A stretch of DNA of 5,384 nt from an uncultured Mediterranea sp. GTDB lineage: Bacteria; Bacteroidota; Bacteroidia; Bacteroidales; Bacteroidaceae. The notes beneath the pieces were generated by a model. The model did no database searches and was not told where the DNA came from. It worked only from the letters and a program-made list of their open reading frames with translations. A program made the position numbers and the translations under genes. The DNA lies in contig CAMGAL010000161.1 in NCBI GenBank assembly GCA_946007445.1, forward strand, positions 1-5,384, read 5' to 3'. This document shows, piece by piece, positions 1 to 5,384 of the stretch (positions are counted from its first letter, which is position 1; the number at the start of each line of letters is the position of its first letter).

Positions 1-21
1 CATTTTCTACAGCATATTATG

Positions 22-62
22 AAAAGAGGGCGTACCTAATTTTGATACACCCTCTTTTTTTG
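22..62 (+). terminator. Rho-independent terminator of an upstream gene
   Basis: AAAAGAGGG at 22-30 pairs perfectly with CCCTCTTTT at 50-58. After one C/A mismatch (31/49) the stem continues with GTA (32-34) against TAC (46-48), leaving an 11-nt loop. A run of T follows from 55 to 61. This is a standard intrinsic terminator for transcription entering from the left, from a gene outside the window. The A-run on the left arm could give weak termination on the other strand too. No coding sequence is recognisable in positions 1-21. Confidence 0.85.
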
Positions 63-70
63 TATATTTG
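41..70 (+). promoter_or_regulatory. Predicted Bacteroidota-type promoter of the HTCS gene
   Basis: TATATTTG at 63-70 matches the Bacteroidota -7 consensus TAnnTTTG exactly. TTTG at 41-44 fits the -33 element with an 18-bp spacer. Transcription would start near 76-80, giving a leader of about 25 nt before the ATG at 102. The -33 element lies in the loop and right arm region of the upstream terminator, so the two signals overlap. The promoter is inferred from motif and spacing only. Confidence 0.6.
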
Positions 71-101
71 CTCAACGGAAATATCTTAAGTCAAAATACG
101 G

Positions 102-932
102 ATGAAACTCAACTCGTACCATATATGTCACGCACTCCATAGATGCAAGTCAGTCAGAGCCACTGTGCGATCTCTCCTATACTTGATACTCTTCTCCCTC
201 ATGCAGGTGTCGTGCGAACAGGCAAACTCGCATGGGCTCTTTCGGATAGGCGTGTCTCAGTGTAGCGGAGGCCACTGGCGGCTGAAGCAGAACCATGAGA
301 TGCTCCGCGAACTGCTGCTGCAAGAGCATGCCACCATGGAGCTACGTTGTGCCGAGGATGATATCCAGAAACAGATAGCAGACATACAATATTTTATAGA
401 TGAGAAGGTAGACATTCTTGTGGTGTCTCCCCATGATACGGAAGCGTTGAACGACATTATTGCCAAAGCCTATAGACAGGGAATACCTGTATTGCTCTTT
501 GACCGTCAAATCAATGACGACTCCTACACGGCATTTGTAGGAGGAGATAATGTGGGAGTGGGCAAACTGATGGCGGCCTACATCGCTACGCGTCTGCCCG
601 AACGCAGAGGAAAGGTCATTGAAATCAGGGGTGACATGCAGACCTCTCCGGCTCGTCAACGATACGAGGGACTGAGAGAAGGGCTGAAAGAGTGTAAGGA
701 CATTCGTATCGTAGCCTCTGTAGATGCAGGATGGATGGGGCCTCTGGCATCTGCGAAGGCCGACTCCCTGTTGAGGCTTTATCCAGACATCGATGCCATT
801 GTAGCGCATAGTGACTATATGGCCAACGAAGCCAAGAAAGTGGCCGACAGGTTGTTGCGTGGACTTCAGATTCTGAGTGTTGGTGAGGTTGTTAGCGTGG
901 CTCCCGATTTTGGTATTGAGGCGTTATTGTAG
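102..932 (+). CDS. N-terminal fragment of HTCS: periplasmic sugar-binding sensor domain
   Basis: This 276-aa piece begins with an Arg/Lys-containing segment and a hydrophobic stretch at residues 25-36 ending in Cys38, which acts as a signal or membrane anchor. The Cys context QVSC is a poor lipobox. Residues 47-276 resemble a LacI/ribose-binding-type periplasmic domain (Peripla_BP_4). Visible motifs are RIGVSQCS at 48-55, the alternating helix and strand ending DILVVSP at 104-110, PVLLFDR at 129-135, AFVGGDN at 144-150, TSPARQR at 181-187 and DAIVAHSDYMA at 231-241. HTCS of this class bind a mono- or disaccharide directly in the periplasm. The ATG at 102 is chosen because the next Met (34) lies inside the hydrophobic stretch. 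The segment at residues 258-266 lacks the Gly-x-Asp normally found near this point in the fold. The frame then hits TAG at 930, before the final part of the domain, which continues in the same frame downstream. Confidence 0.8.
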   Translation: MKLNSYHICHALHRCKSVRATVRSLLYLILFSLMQVSCEQANSHGLFRIGVSQCSGGHWRLKQNHEMLRELLLQEHATMELRCAEDDIQKQIADIQYFIDEKVDILVVSPHDTEALNDIIAKAYRQGIPVLLFDRQINDDSYTAFVGGDNVGVGKLMAAYIATRLPERRGKVIEIRGDMQTSPARQRYEGLREGLKECKDIRIVASVDAGWMGPLASAKADSLLRLYPDIDAIVAHSDYMANEAKKVADRLLRGLQILSVGEVVSVAPDFGIEALL

Positions 933-938
933 TGTTAG
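930..938 (+). other. Two in-frame TAG codons inside the HTCS reading frame
   Basis: The codons here read TAG TGT TAG. After them the same frame continues CTC CAT GCT ACT and so on, without a break, into the rest of the sensor domain (LHATSFYLTGGD, then VIIQTALKILQGE). From memory of the family, this stretch normally reads close to GIEAVLxGxLxATFxYPTGGD. On that basis the two TAGs replace sense codons inside the fold rather than end a natural protein. Gln at either site would need a single C-to-T change from CAG. Confidence 0.75.
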
Positions 939-974
939 CTCCATGCTACTTCCTTCTATCTCACAGGTGGGGAT

Positions 975-3041
975 GTGATTATACAGACCGCATTGAAAAT
1001 ACTGCAAGGTGAGCAGGTGGAGCGGCAACTACTGCTGCCCAGCCATCTGGTGAGCACTCCGCAGGAGGCTGTGCTACTGATTAGTATGGAACGTGCACTT
1101 ACCGCAGAGGTGAAGCGCGTGGAGCGGATGCACGATAGGGCCTTGTTCTACCTCAAGCAGAGCCGGCTGGAGCGGATGCTGCTCTATGCCTCGCTGGGTA
1201 TTCTGTTGCTGGTCTGCTTCCTTTGCGCCACCTACTACCGGATGAATCGCTTGCGTCGGGCATCCAACAAAAGATTGCATGAGCAGCAGAACATCCTGCG
1301 TCAACGCAACGAACAGTTGCTGACGATGACTCAGGAACTGGAGGAGGCTACGAATGCCAAATTAGTCTTTTTCACCAATATCTCACACGATTTCCGTACT
1401 CCACTCACGTTGATAGCAGCCCCCATTGCTGAGGCGTTGACCCAACTGAACAACCGCAACGCCAAGGAGGATGACCGGAAGGAAACGGCAAGTCTGGAGC
1501 GGCTGCTCTACATGGCCCAACGCAACGTCAAGGTCTTGCTCGATCTGGTAAACCAAATTCTAGACTTTCGCAAGGTGGAGAATGGCAAGATGAAACTCAA
1601 TCTGCAACGGGTCGATATATACCGGCAGATGAGAGGATGGTACGAATCCTTCAGTTCGCTAGCCCATCAACAAGGCATACACCTCGAGTTGGCGGTTGGA
1701 GAAGGCGAGTGGTACGTGAGTGTGGATATTCGGAAAGTGGAACGGATGGTCTATAACCTGGTGGGCAACTCCATCAAGTTCACCCCTCGCTGTGGAACCA
1801 TCAAGCTGGAATGTATCAAGGGGGAATGGCTCACCCTGAAGGTCAGCGACACAGGACCGGGCATTGACAAGAAGAATCTGAATCATATCTTTGAACGGTT
1901 CTATCAGATTGACAACGATGGCAACGAGGGCTCAGGCATCGGACTGGCTCTGGTGAAAAAGTATGCGGAACTCATGGGAGGCCGCGTGGAAATTGAGTCG
2001 CACACGGCTGAAGAAAAGCGCGAAACGACGGCCACCGGTACCACTATCACACTTCACATTCCAGTGTCCAACGTGGAGAGTTCTGCCGTGTCTGCTTCTC
2101 AGCATCTCTCTCCTGAGGAGCTGTCTGTCTGCTCCAATCTCCCCTCGAGCCATCTGTCTTCTTGTGACTCTCCTCAGGATGCGAATGAATGTCCCCTTCC
2201 ATCTCCAGCCTCCGATGATGAGTCGGAATCCCAATCCCCTGAAAAGGAGAGCCTGCCGATTGCATTGGTCATTGACGACAATGCCGACATGCGCCACTTC
2301 ATCTCTTCCCTGCTCAGTGGTACATATCGCATATTGACAGCCATCAATGGTGAACAGGGTTTGCGCTTGGCCCAAGAGCAGGTGCCGGATATCATTATCT
2401 GTGATGTCATGATGCCTGTGATGGATGGATTGGAGTGTTGTCGTCAGTTAAAGCATTCGCTTTGCACCAGCCACATCCCCGTGGTGATGCTGACGGCGTG
2501 CTCGCTCGACGAACAGCGGGTGCAAGGCATGGAGTGTGGCGCCGAGGTCTACTTGGCCAAGCCATTCAACAGCAAGGTGCTGATGGCCCAATTGAGGACC
2601 TTGTTGGAAAACCGTGTCCGGGTGATGACGTATCGCGAACAACTCGCGGCTTCCGCGTCTGCCCCTCAGCACGAGCCCCCTACCTCAACTCCTGCCCCTG
2701 CTTCTCCCAACGAACTTTCGCATTACGACCGGGAATTTTTGGAGAAGATGCACCGCTATGTGGAGCATCATTATGCCGAGGCAACCTTCAATGTGGAGTC
2801 GCTGGCCGACATGATCTGCCTGAGTCGTACGCAGCTTTACCGCAAATGCAAGGCGCTGACAGGCGAATCTCCGGTAGAGGTGATTCGCTGTTGCCGCATG
2901 GAGCACGCCCGCACACTGCTGACGACAGGAAACGATTCGGTGGCCATTGTTGCCCAAGCCGTGGGCATTCCCGATGCCGCTTACTTCACCAAATGCTACA
3001 AATCCTATTTTGGTGTGATACCAAGTAAACTAAAGACTTAG
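975..3041 (+). CDS. C-terminal fragment of HTCS: histidine kinase, receiver and AraC-type regulator
   Basis: The frame is open from 939; GTG at 975 is only the first plausible start codon and may not be used. Counting from it (688 aa), residues 1-60 finish the periplasmic domain and juxtamembrane helix, and 68-88 form a transmembrane helix. The HisKA domain carries H138 in TNISHDFRTPLT. The HATPase shows an N-box (NLVGNSIKFT, 261-270), G1 (DTGPGI, 292-297), an F-box (FERFYQ, 306-311) and G2 (GSGIGLAL, 319-326). A Ser/Pro/acidic linker spans about 366-426. The receiver has D434/D435, phosphoacceptor D477, T507 and K529. A Pro/Ala-rich linker (about 557-580) leads to the AraC-type two-helix-turn-helix domain (about 585-687). 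All catalytic residues look intact. The known role of the family is phosphorelay to its own DNA-binding domain and activation of the adjacent PUL. Without the sensor half and signal peptide, correct insertion and sugar response are doubtful. A terminator follows at 3094. Confidence 0.85.
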   Translation: MIIQTALKILQGEQVERQLLLPSHLVSTPQEAVLLISMERALTAEVKRVERMHDRALFYLKQSRLERMLLYASLGILLLVCFLCATYYRMNRLRRASNKRLHEQQNILRQRNEQLLTMTQELEEATNAKLVFFTNISHDFRTPLTLIAAPIAEALTQLNNRNAKEDDRKETASLERLLYMAQRNVKVLLDLVNQILDFRKVENGKMKLNLQRVDIYRQMRGWYESFSSLAHQQGIHLELAVGEGEWYVSVDIRKVERMVYNLVGNSIKFTPRCGTIKLECIKGEWLTLKVSDTGPGIDKKNLNHIFERFYQIDNDGNEGSGIGLALVKKYAELMGGRVEIESHTAEEKRETTATGTTITLHIPVSNVESSAVSASQHLSPEELSVCSNLPSSHLSSCDSPQDANECPLPSPASDDESESQSPEKESLPIALVIDDNADMRHFISSLLSGTYRILTAINGEQGLRLAQEQVPDIIICDVMMPVMDGLECCRQLKHSLCTSHIPVVMLTACSLDEQRVQGMECGAEVYLAKPFNSKVLMAQLRTLLENRVRVMTYREQLAASASAPQHEPPTSTPAPASPNELSHYDREFLEKMHRYVEHHYAEATFNVESLADMICLSRTQLYRKCKALTGESPVEVIRCCRMEHARTLLTTGNDSVAIVAQAVGIPDAAYFTKCYKSYFGVIPSKLKT

Positions 3042-3093
3042 CACATGGGATGATAGATTTGTTTCAGACTCTCCCACAAATGTTACATAGGTG

Positions 3094-3136
3094 CAGGTTG
3101 CAACATAATTCCTAGTAGATTGCAACCTGTTTTTTT
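3094..3136 (+). terminator. Rho-independent terminator after the HTCS gene
   Basis: CAGGTTGCAA at 3094-3103 pairs perfectly with TTGCAACCTG at 3120-3129, leaving a 16-nt loop, and seven T follow at 3130-3136. It lies about 50 nt after the HTCS stop and separates the regulator from the susC transcript. The same arms carry the heptamer AGGTTGC/GCAACCT, which recurs at 3169-3175. Confidence 0.85.
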
Positions 3137-3166
3137 GTCCCGACCTCTTGCTTTTCTCTACCTTTG
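3134..3166 (+). promoter_or_regulatory. Predicted Bacteroidota-type promoter of susC
   Basis: TACCTTTG at 3159-3166 matches the -7 consensus TAnnTTTG exactly. TTTG at 3134-3137 can serve as the -33 element with a 21-bp spacer, slightly long, and overlaps the T-run of the HTCS terminator. Transcription would start near 3172-3176, giving a leader of about 165 nt before the ATG at 3338. In intact loci of this kind the HTCS activates the susC promoter by binding just upstream of the -33 element. Confidence 0.6.
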
Positions 3167-3337
3167 TCGCAACCTTAACAGATGAAAATAGGATAGATAA
3201 TAAGTTAACTTAGGTTTTGAAATTGTGAAAGGATTATTGCATTTCGGTAGGATATACAGTTTCTTTTCTAGGTAAAAAGGTCGTTGGAAGGATATACAGA
3301 GAAAAACAAAAACAGTCAATCATTAACTACTTTATTT
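3167..3337 (+). promoter_or_regulatory. Long susC leader with a palindrome and a direct repeat
   Basis: This is the predicted untranslated leader of susC, AT-rich and without a gene. It contains a perfect 12-bp palindrome TAAGTTAACTTA at 3201-3212. It also contains an exact 11-bp direct repeat AGGATATACAG at 3249-3259 and 3289-3299, exactly 40 bp apart. Allowing one mismatch, the repeat extends to 14 bp (3246-3259 and 3286-3299). No strong Shine-Dalgarno sequence precedes the ATG at 3338, only A/T-rich sequence, as is usual in Bacteroidota. The role of these elements is unknown. Confidence 0.45.
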
Positions 3338-5275
3338 ATGAAAAACAGATTATTATTTGCTCTCCTCATGTTGACTTTGTCGGTGGTGGAACTCTCTGCC
3401 CAGACCGTCAAGATTACAGGTGTGGTCTTGAGCAAAACCGATGGTGATGTCATCATTGGAGCTACGGTCAGAGAGGTAGGGACAGACCAAGGAACGCTGA
3501 CCGATTTGGATGGCAATTTCGTGATTGAAGTCAATCCCGGTGCAGAACTCAGCTTTTCCTATGTGGGCTGTGAAACGCAGACGCTGAAGGCGGTAGATGG
3601 TATGAGAGTGGAACTGACCGACATGACCTCTCTTCAGGAGGTGGTCGTTACGGGCTATCAGGTACAGCGTAAGGCTGACCTGACAGGTGCCGTCAGCGTA
3701 GTGAGTGTGGGCGATTTACAGAAGCAGAACGAGAACAACCCCATCAAGGCTTTGCAAGGCCGAGTGCCGGGTATGAACATCTCTGCCGACGGTAGCCCTT
3801 CGGGTGCAGCTACGGTGCGTATCCGCGGTATCGGTACACTCAACAACAACGACCCTCTCTACATCGTTGACGGTGTGCCCACCAAGTCGGGTATGCATGA
3901 GCTCAATGGCAATGACATCGAGTCCATCCAGGTGCTGAAAGACGCCGCATCGGCCAGTATCTACGGTTCGCGTGCAGCCAATGGTGTCATCATCATAACG
4001 ACCAAGAAAGGTAAAGCCGGCAAGGTGAAGGTGGATTTGGATGCCAGTATCTCCGCCTCTTTCTATGCCAACAAGATGAAGGTTCTCAATGCCGAGCAAT
4101 GGGGACAAGCCTTCTGGCAGGCCAATGTCAACGATGGTCTGGATCCCAACAACAATAACTTAGGTTACCACTACGACTGGGGATATGATGCTCAAAGCAA
4201 CCCTGTCCTCCACAAAGTGACTATGCAGAAGTATCTGGACGATGCAAACACCATACCTGCAGCAGATACCGACTGGTTTGACGAAACGACGCGTACCGGT
4301 GTAATCCAAAACTACAACGTCAGCGTGAGCAACGGCAATGAAAAGGGCTCAAGCTACCTCTCGCTCGGCTACTACAAGAACTTGGGTATCATCAAGTACT
4401 CCGACTTTGAACGTCTGTCAGCGCGTATCAACAGCGACTACAAGCTCATCGGCGATGTGCTGACCATCGGCGAACATTTTACTCTGAACCGAACCTCTGA
4501 GGTGAGCGCTCCTGGCGGATTTCTGGAGAATGTGCTCCAGTTCGACCCTTCGTTTCCCGTCTATAATACGTTGGGCGAGTTTGCCAACCTGACCGGTGGC
4601 TATGCCGACCGCGAGAATCCGCTGGGTCGTCTTTACCGCAACAAGGACAACCGCTATACCTATTGGCGTGCTTTCGGTGACGTATTCGTCAATCTGGCCC
4701 TCTTCAAGGGCTTCAATCTCCGGTCGACTGCCGGTATTGACTACGCGCAGAAGCAACAGCGCATCTTCACCCTCCCCATCAGTAACGGCAATGTGGCCAA
4801 TCCGGAGAATGGCGTGGAGGCCAAGCAAGAGCATTGGACCAAGTGGATGTGGAATGCTGTGGCTACCTACAACATGGAGATTGGCAAACATCGTGCAGAC
4901 TATATGGTGGGTATGGAGCTGAACCGCCAATGCGATGTCTGGTTCTCAGGCAAGCGATTTGACTATGAAATTCTCAACCCCGACTATATGTGGCCTGATG
5001 CCGGCACAGGCATAGAGAAGGCCTATGGTTCGGGTAGCGGCTACTCACTCGTCTCTTTCTTCGGTAAGGCCAACTATACCTATGCCGACAAGTATATGGC
5101 TTCGCTGACCGTACGTCGGGACGGCTCGAGCCGATTCGGCAAGAACAACCAGTATGGTACTTTCCCCTCACTCAGCTTAGGCTGGCGCCTTACCCAGGAG
5201 CCGTTTATGGAGAAGACCGGCAACTGGCTGACTGACCTCAAGCTGCGTGCCTCATGGGGACAGACCGGTAACTAG
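3338..5275 (+). CDS. SusC-like TonB-linked outer membrane transporter, interrupted by in-frame TAG
   Basis: This is an outer-membrane beta-barrel that, with a SusD lipoprotein lid, imports oligosaccharides using TonB energy. The ATG at 3338 is chosen over an upstream TTG (3284) because it starts a clear signal peptide (MKNRLLFALL and on, ending at LSAQ, residues 1-22). A carboxypeptidase-regulatory-like domain spans about 23-95 (VKITGVVLSKTDGDVIIGAT through LSFSYVGCE). It is followed by the conserved LQEVVVTGYQ (99-108) and the plug at about 115-225. Plug motifs include ALQGRVPGMNI, VRIRGIGTLNNNDPLYIVDG and the ASASIYGSRAANGVIIITTK stretch. Barrel sequence runs from about 230 (SYLSLGYY, LTVRRDGSSRFG, LRASWGQTGN). 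TAG ends the frame after residue 645, whereas SusC proteins are typically around 1,000 aa. Family-like sequence continues in the same frame beyond the stop. With standard decoding the barrel would lack its C-terminal third and probably not insert. The substrate cannot be told from sequence. Confidence 0.9.
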   Translation: MKNRLLFALLMLTLSVVELSAQTVKITGVVLSKTDGDVIIGATVREVGTDQGTLTDLDGNFVIEVNPGAELSFSYVGCETQTLKAVDGMRVELTDMTSLQEVVVTGYQVQRKADLTGAVSVVSVGDLQKQNENNPIKALQGRVPGMNISADGSPSGAATVRIRGIGTLNNNDPLYIVDGVPTKSGMHELNGNDIESIQVLKDAASASIYGSRAANGVIIITTKKGKAGKVKVDLDASISASFYANKMKVLNAEQWGQAFWQANVNDGLDPNNNNLGYHYDWGYDAQSNPVLHKVTMQKYLDDANTIPAADTDWFDETTRTGVIQNYNVSVSNGNEKGSSYLSLGYYKNLGIIKYSDFERLSARINSDYKLIGDVLTIGEHFTLNRTSEVSAPGGFLENVLQFDPSFPVYNTLGEFANLTGGYADRENPLGRLYRNKDNRYTYWRAFGDVFVNLALFKGFNLRSTAGIDYAQKQQRIFTLPISNGNVANPENGVEAKQEHWTKWMWNAVATYNMEIGKHRADYMVGMELNRQCDVWFSGKRFDYEILNPDYMWPDAGTGIEKAYGSGSGYSLVSFFGKANYTYADKYMASLTVRRDGSSRFGKNNQYGTFPSLSLGWRLTQEPFMEKTGNWLTDLKLRASWGQTGN

Positions 5276-5384
5276 GAAATATCCAACACCGCCCGCTTCA
5301 CACTCTACAGTGCCGTCTATGGAGACTCCAACTTCGGTGGCAACAGCTTCGGTACCTCATACGCCATCCTAGGTAGCGACGGAG
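5273..5384 (+). pseudogene. In-frame continuation of susC beyond the TAG codon (partial, runs off the window)
   Basis: After TAG at 5273-5275 the susC frame stays open for 36 codons to the window edge, reading EISNTARFTLY, then SAVYGDSNFGGNSFGTSYAI and LGSDG. SusC-family proteins commonly read GQTGNQEI at this place, so TAG stands exactly where Gln is expected, one C-to-T change from CAG. There is no sign of a frameshift. The segment is the next barrel region of the same gene, not a new gene. Confidence 0.85.

Larger units (their letters stand above)
102..3041 (+). pseudogene. Hybrid two-component system sensor-regulator interrupted by two in-frame TAG codons
   Basis: This span is one continuous reading frame of 980 codons including the terminal TAG, about the usual size for an HTCS with a sugar-binding sensor domain. 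It is broken only by TAG at 930-932 and 936-938; no TAA, TGA or frameshift occurs. Domain order is signal/anchor segment, periplasmic sugar-binding protein fold, transmembrane helix, HisKA, HATPase, receiver, AraC-type helix-turn-helix. Such proteins (for example the fructose sensor BT1754 of B. thetaiotaomicron) sit in the inner membrane and activate neighbouring susC/susD operons. Read with standard decoding, the sensor domain is cut before its last strands and the kinase/regulator half has no signal peptide, so sugar signalling would be lost. The gene could be a pseudogene, a nonsense allele, a sequence error, or a gene read through by amber suppression. The two pieces are listed separately below. 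Confidence 0.75.

Noticed and set aside
865..965. Diversity-generating retroelement variable region
   Set aside because: No reverse transcriptase or template repeat in the window, and the site is mid-protein in a sensor domain rather than a C-terminal variable fold.
1963..2337. A 124-codon + strand open frame within the HTCS gene
   Set aside because: It lies out of frame over conserved HATPase, linker and receiver coding sequence, has no recognisable domain, and is best explained as a shadow.
2435..3028. A 197-codon + strand open frame over the receiver and AraC region
   Set aside because: Arg/Gly/Pro/Cys-rich composition typical of an out-of-frame shadow; the overlapping frame encodes conserved domains.
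3211..3219. TAGGTTTTG as an alternative -7 element for susC
   Set aside because: It has one base too many between TA and TTTG; TACCTTTG at 3159 is an exact match.
3284..3337. An 18-codon N-terminal extension of SusC from TTG at 3284
   Set aside because: The ATG at 3338 begins a normal signal peptide; the extension is polar, would bury the signal and starts with a rare codon.
4418..4930. A 170-codon reverse-strand open frame opposite susC
   Set aside because: It is antisense to conserved barrel sequence, with no domain signature or promoter; a GC-rich shadow frame.
1..5384. CRISPR array, insertion sequence, tRNA or rRNA gene
   Set aside because: No regularly spaced repeats, transposase, terminal inverted repeats or structural RNA signature seen on either strand.

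Overview
The window looks like part of a polysaccharide utilization locus (PUL) from a Bacteroidota genome, most likely Prevotellaceae or Bacteroidaceae. Three things support this. There is a hybrid two-component system (HTCS) sensor-regulator followed by a SusC-type TonB-dependent transporter. Both genes are preceded by the Bacteroidota promoter motif TAnnTTTG. Neither gene has an obvious strong Shine-Dalgarno sequence. Genus and substrate cannot be fixed from the window.

Layout, all on the + strand. Positions 1-101 hold a rho-independent terminator (22-62) for an unseen upstream gene, with a promoter for the HTCS threaded through it (41-70). Positions 102-3041 are one HTCS reading frame in the order periplasmic sugar-binding domain, membrane segment, histidine kinase, receiver and AraC-type DNA-binding domain. 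It is broken by two in-frame TAG codons (930-932 and 936-938), leaving a 276-codon N-terminal piece and an open C-terminal piece. Positions 3042-3337 are intergenic: a terminator (3094-3136), a promoter (3134-3166), a 12-bp palindrome (3201-3212) and an 11-bp direct repeat. Positions 3338-5384 are a SusC-like gene that meets an in-frame TAG at 5273-5275 and then stays open, in the same frame and with family-like sequence, to the window end. A SusD partner would be expected beyond the window.

In an intact PUL the HTCS would bind a small sugar in the periplasm, phosphorylate its own receiver domain and switch on the susC/susD operon, whose products import oligosaccharides across the outer membrane. 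With standard decoding, both the sensor and the transporter are interrupted here.

The main point of interest is that all three internal stops are TAG, none changes the frame, and recognisable family sequence continues after each. The one in susC falls where the family usually has Gln (one C-to-T change from CAG). The likeliest explanations are ordinary nonsense alleles or decay of the locus, or sequence/assembly error. Amber suppression or TAG reassignment to Gln is possible but unproven, and the window contains no tRNA to support it. I found no clearly new type of system.
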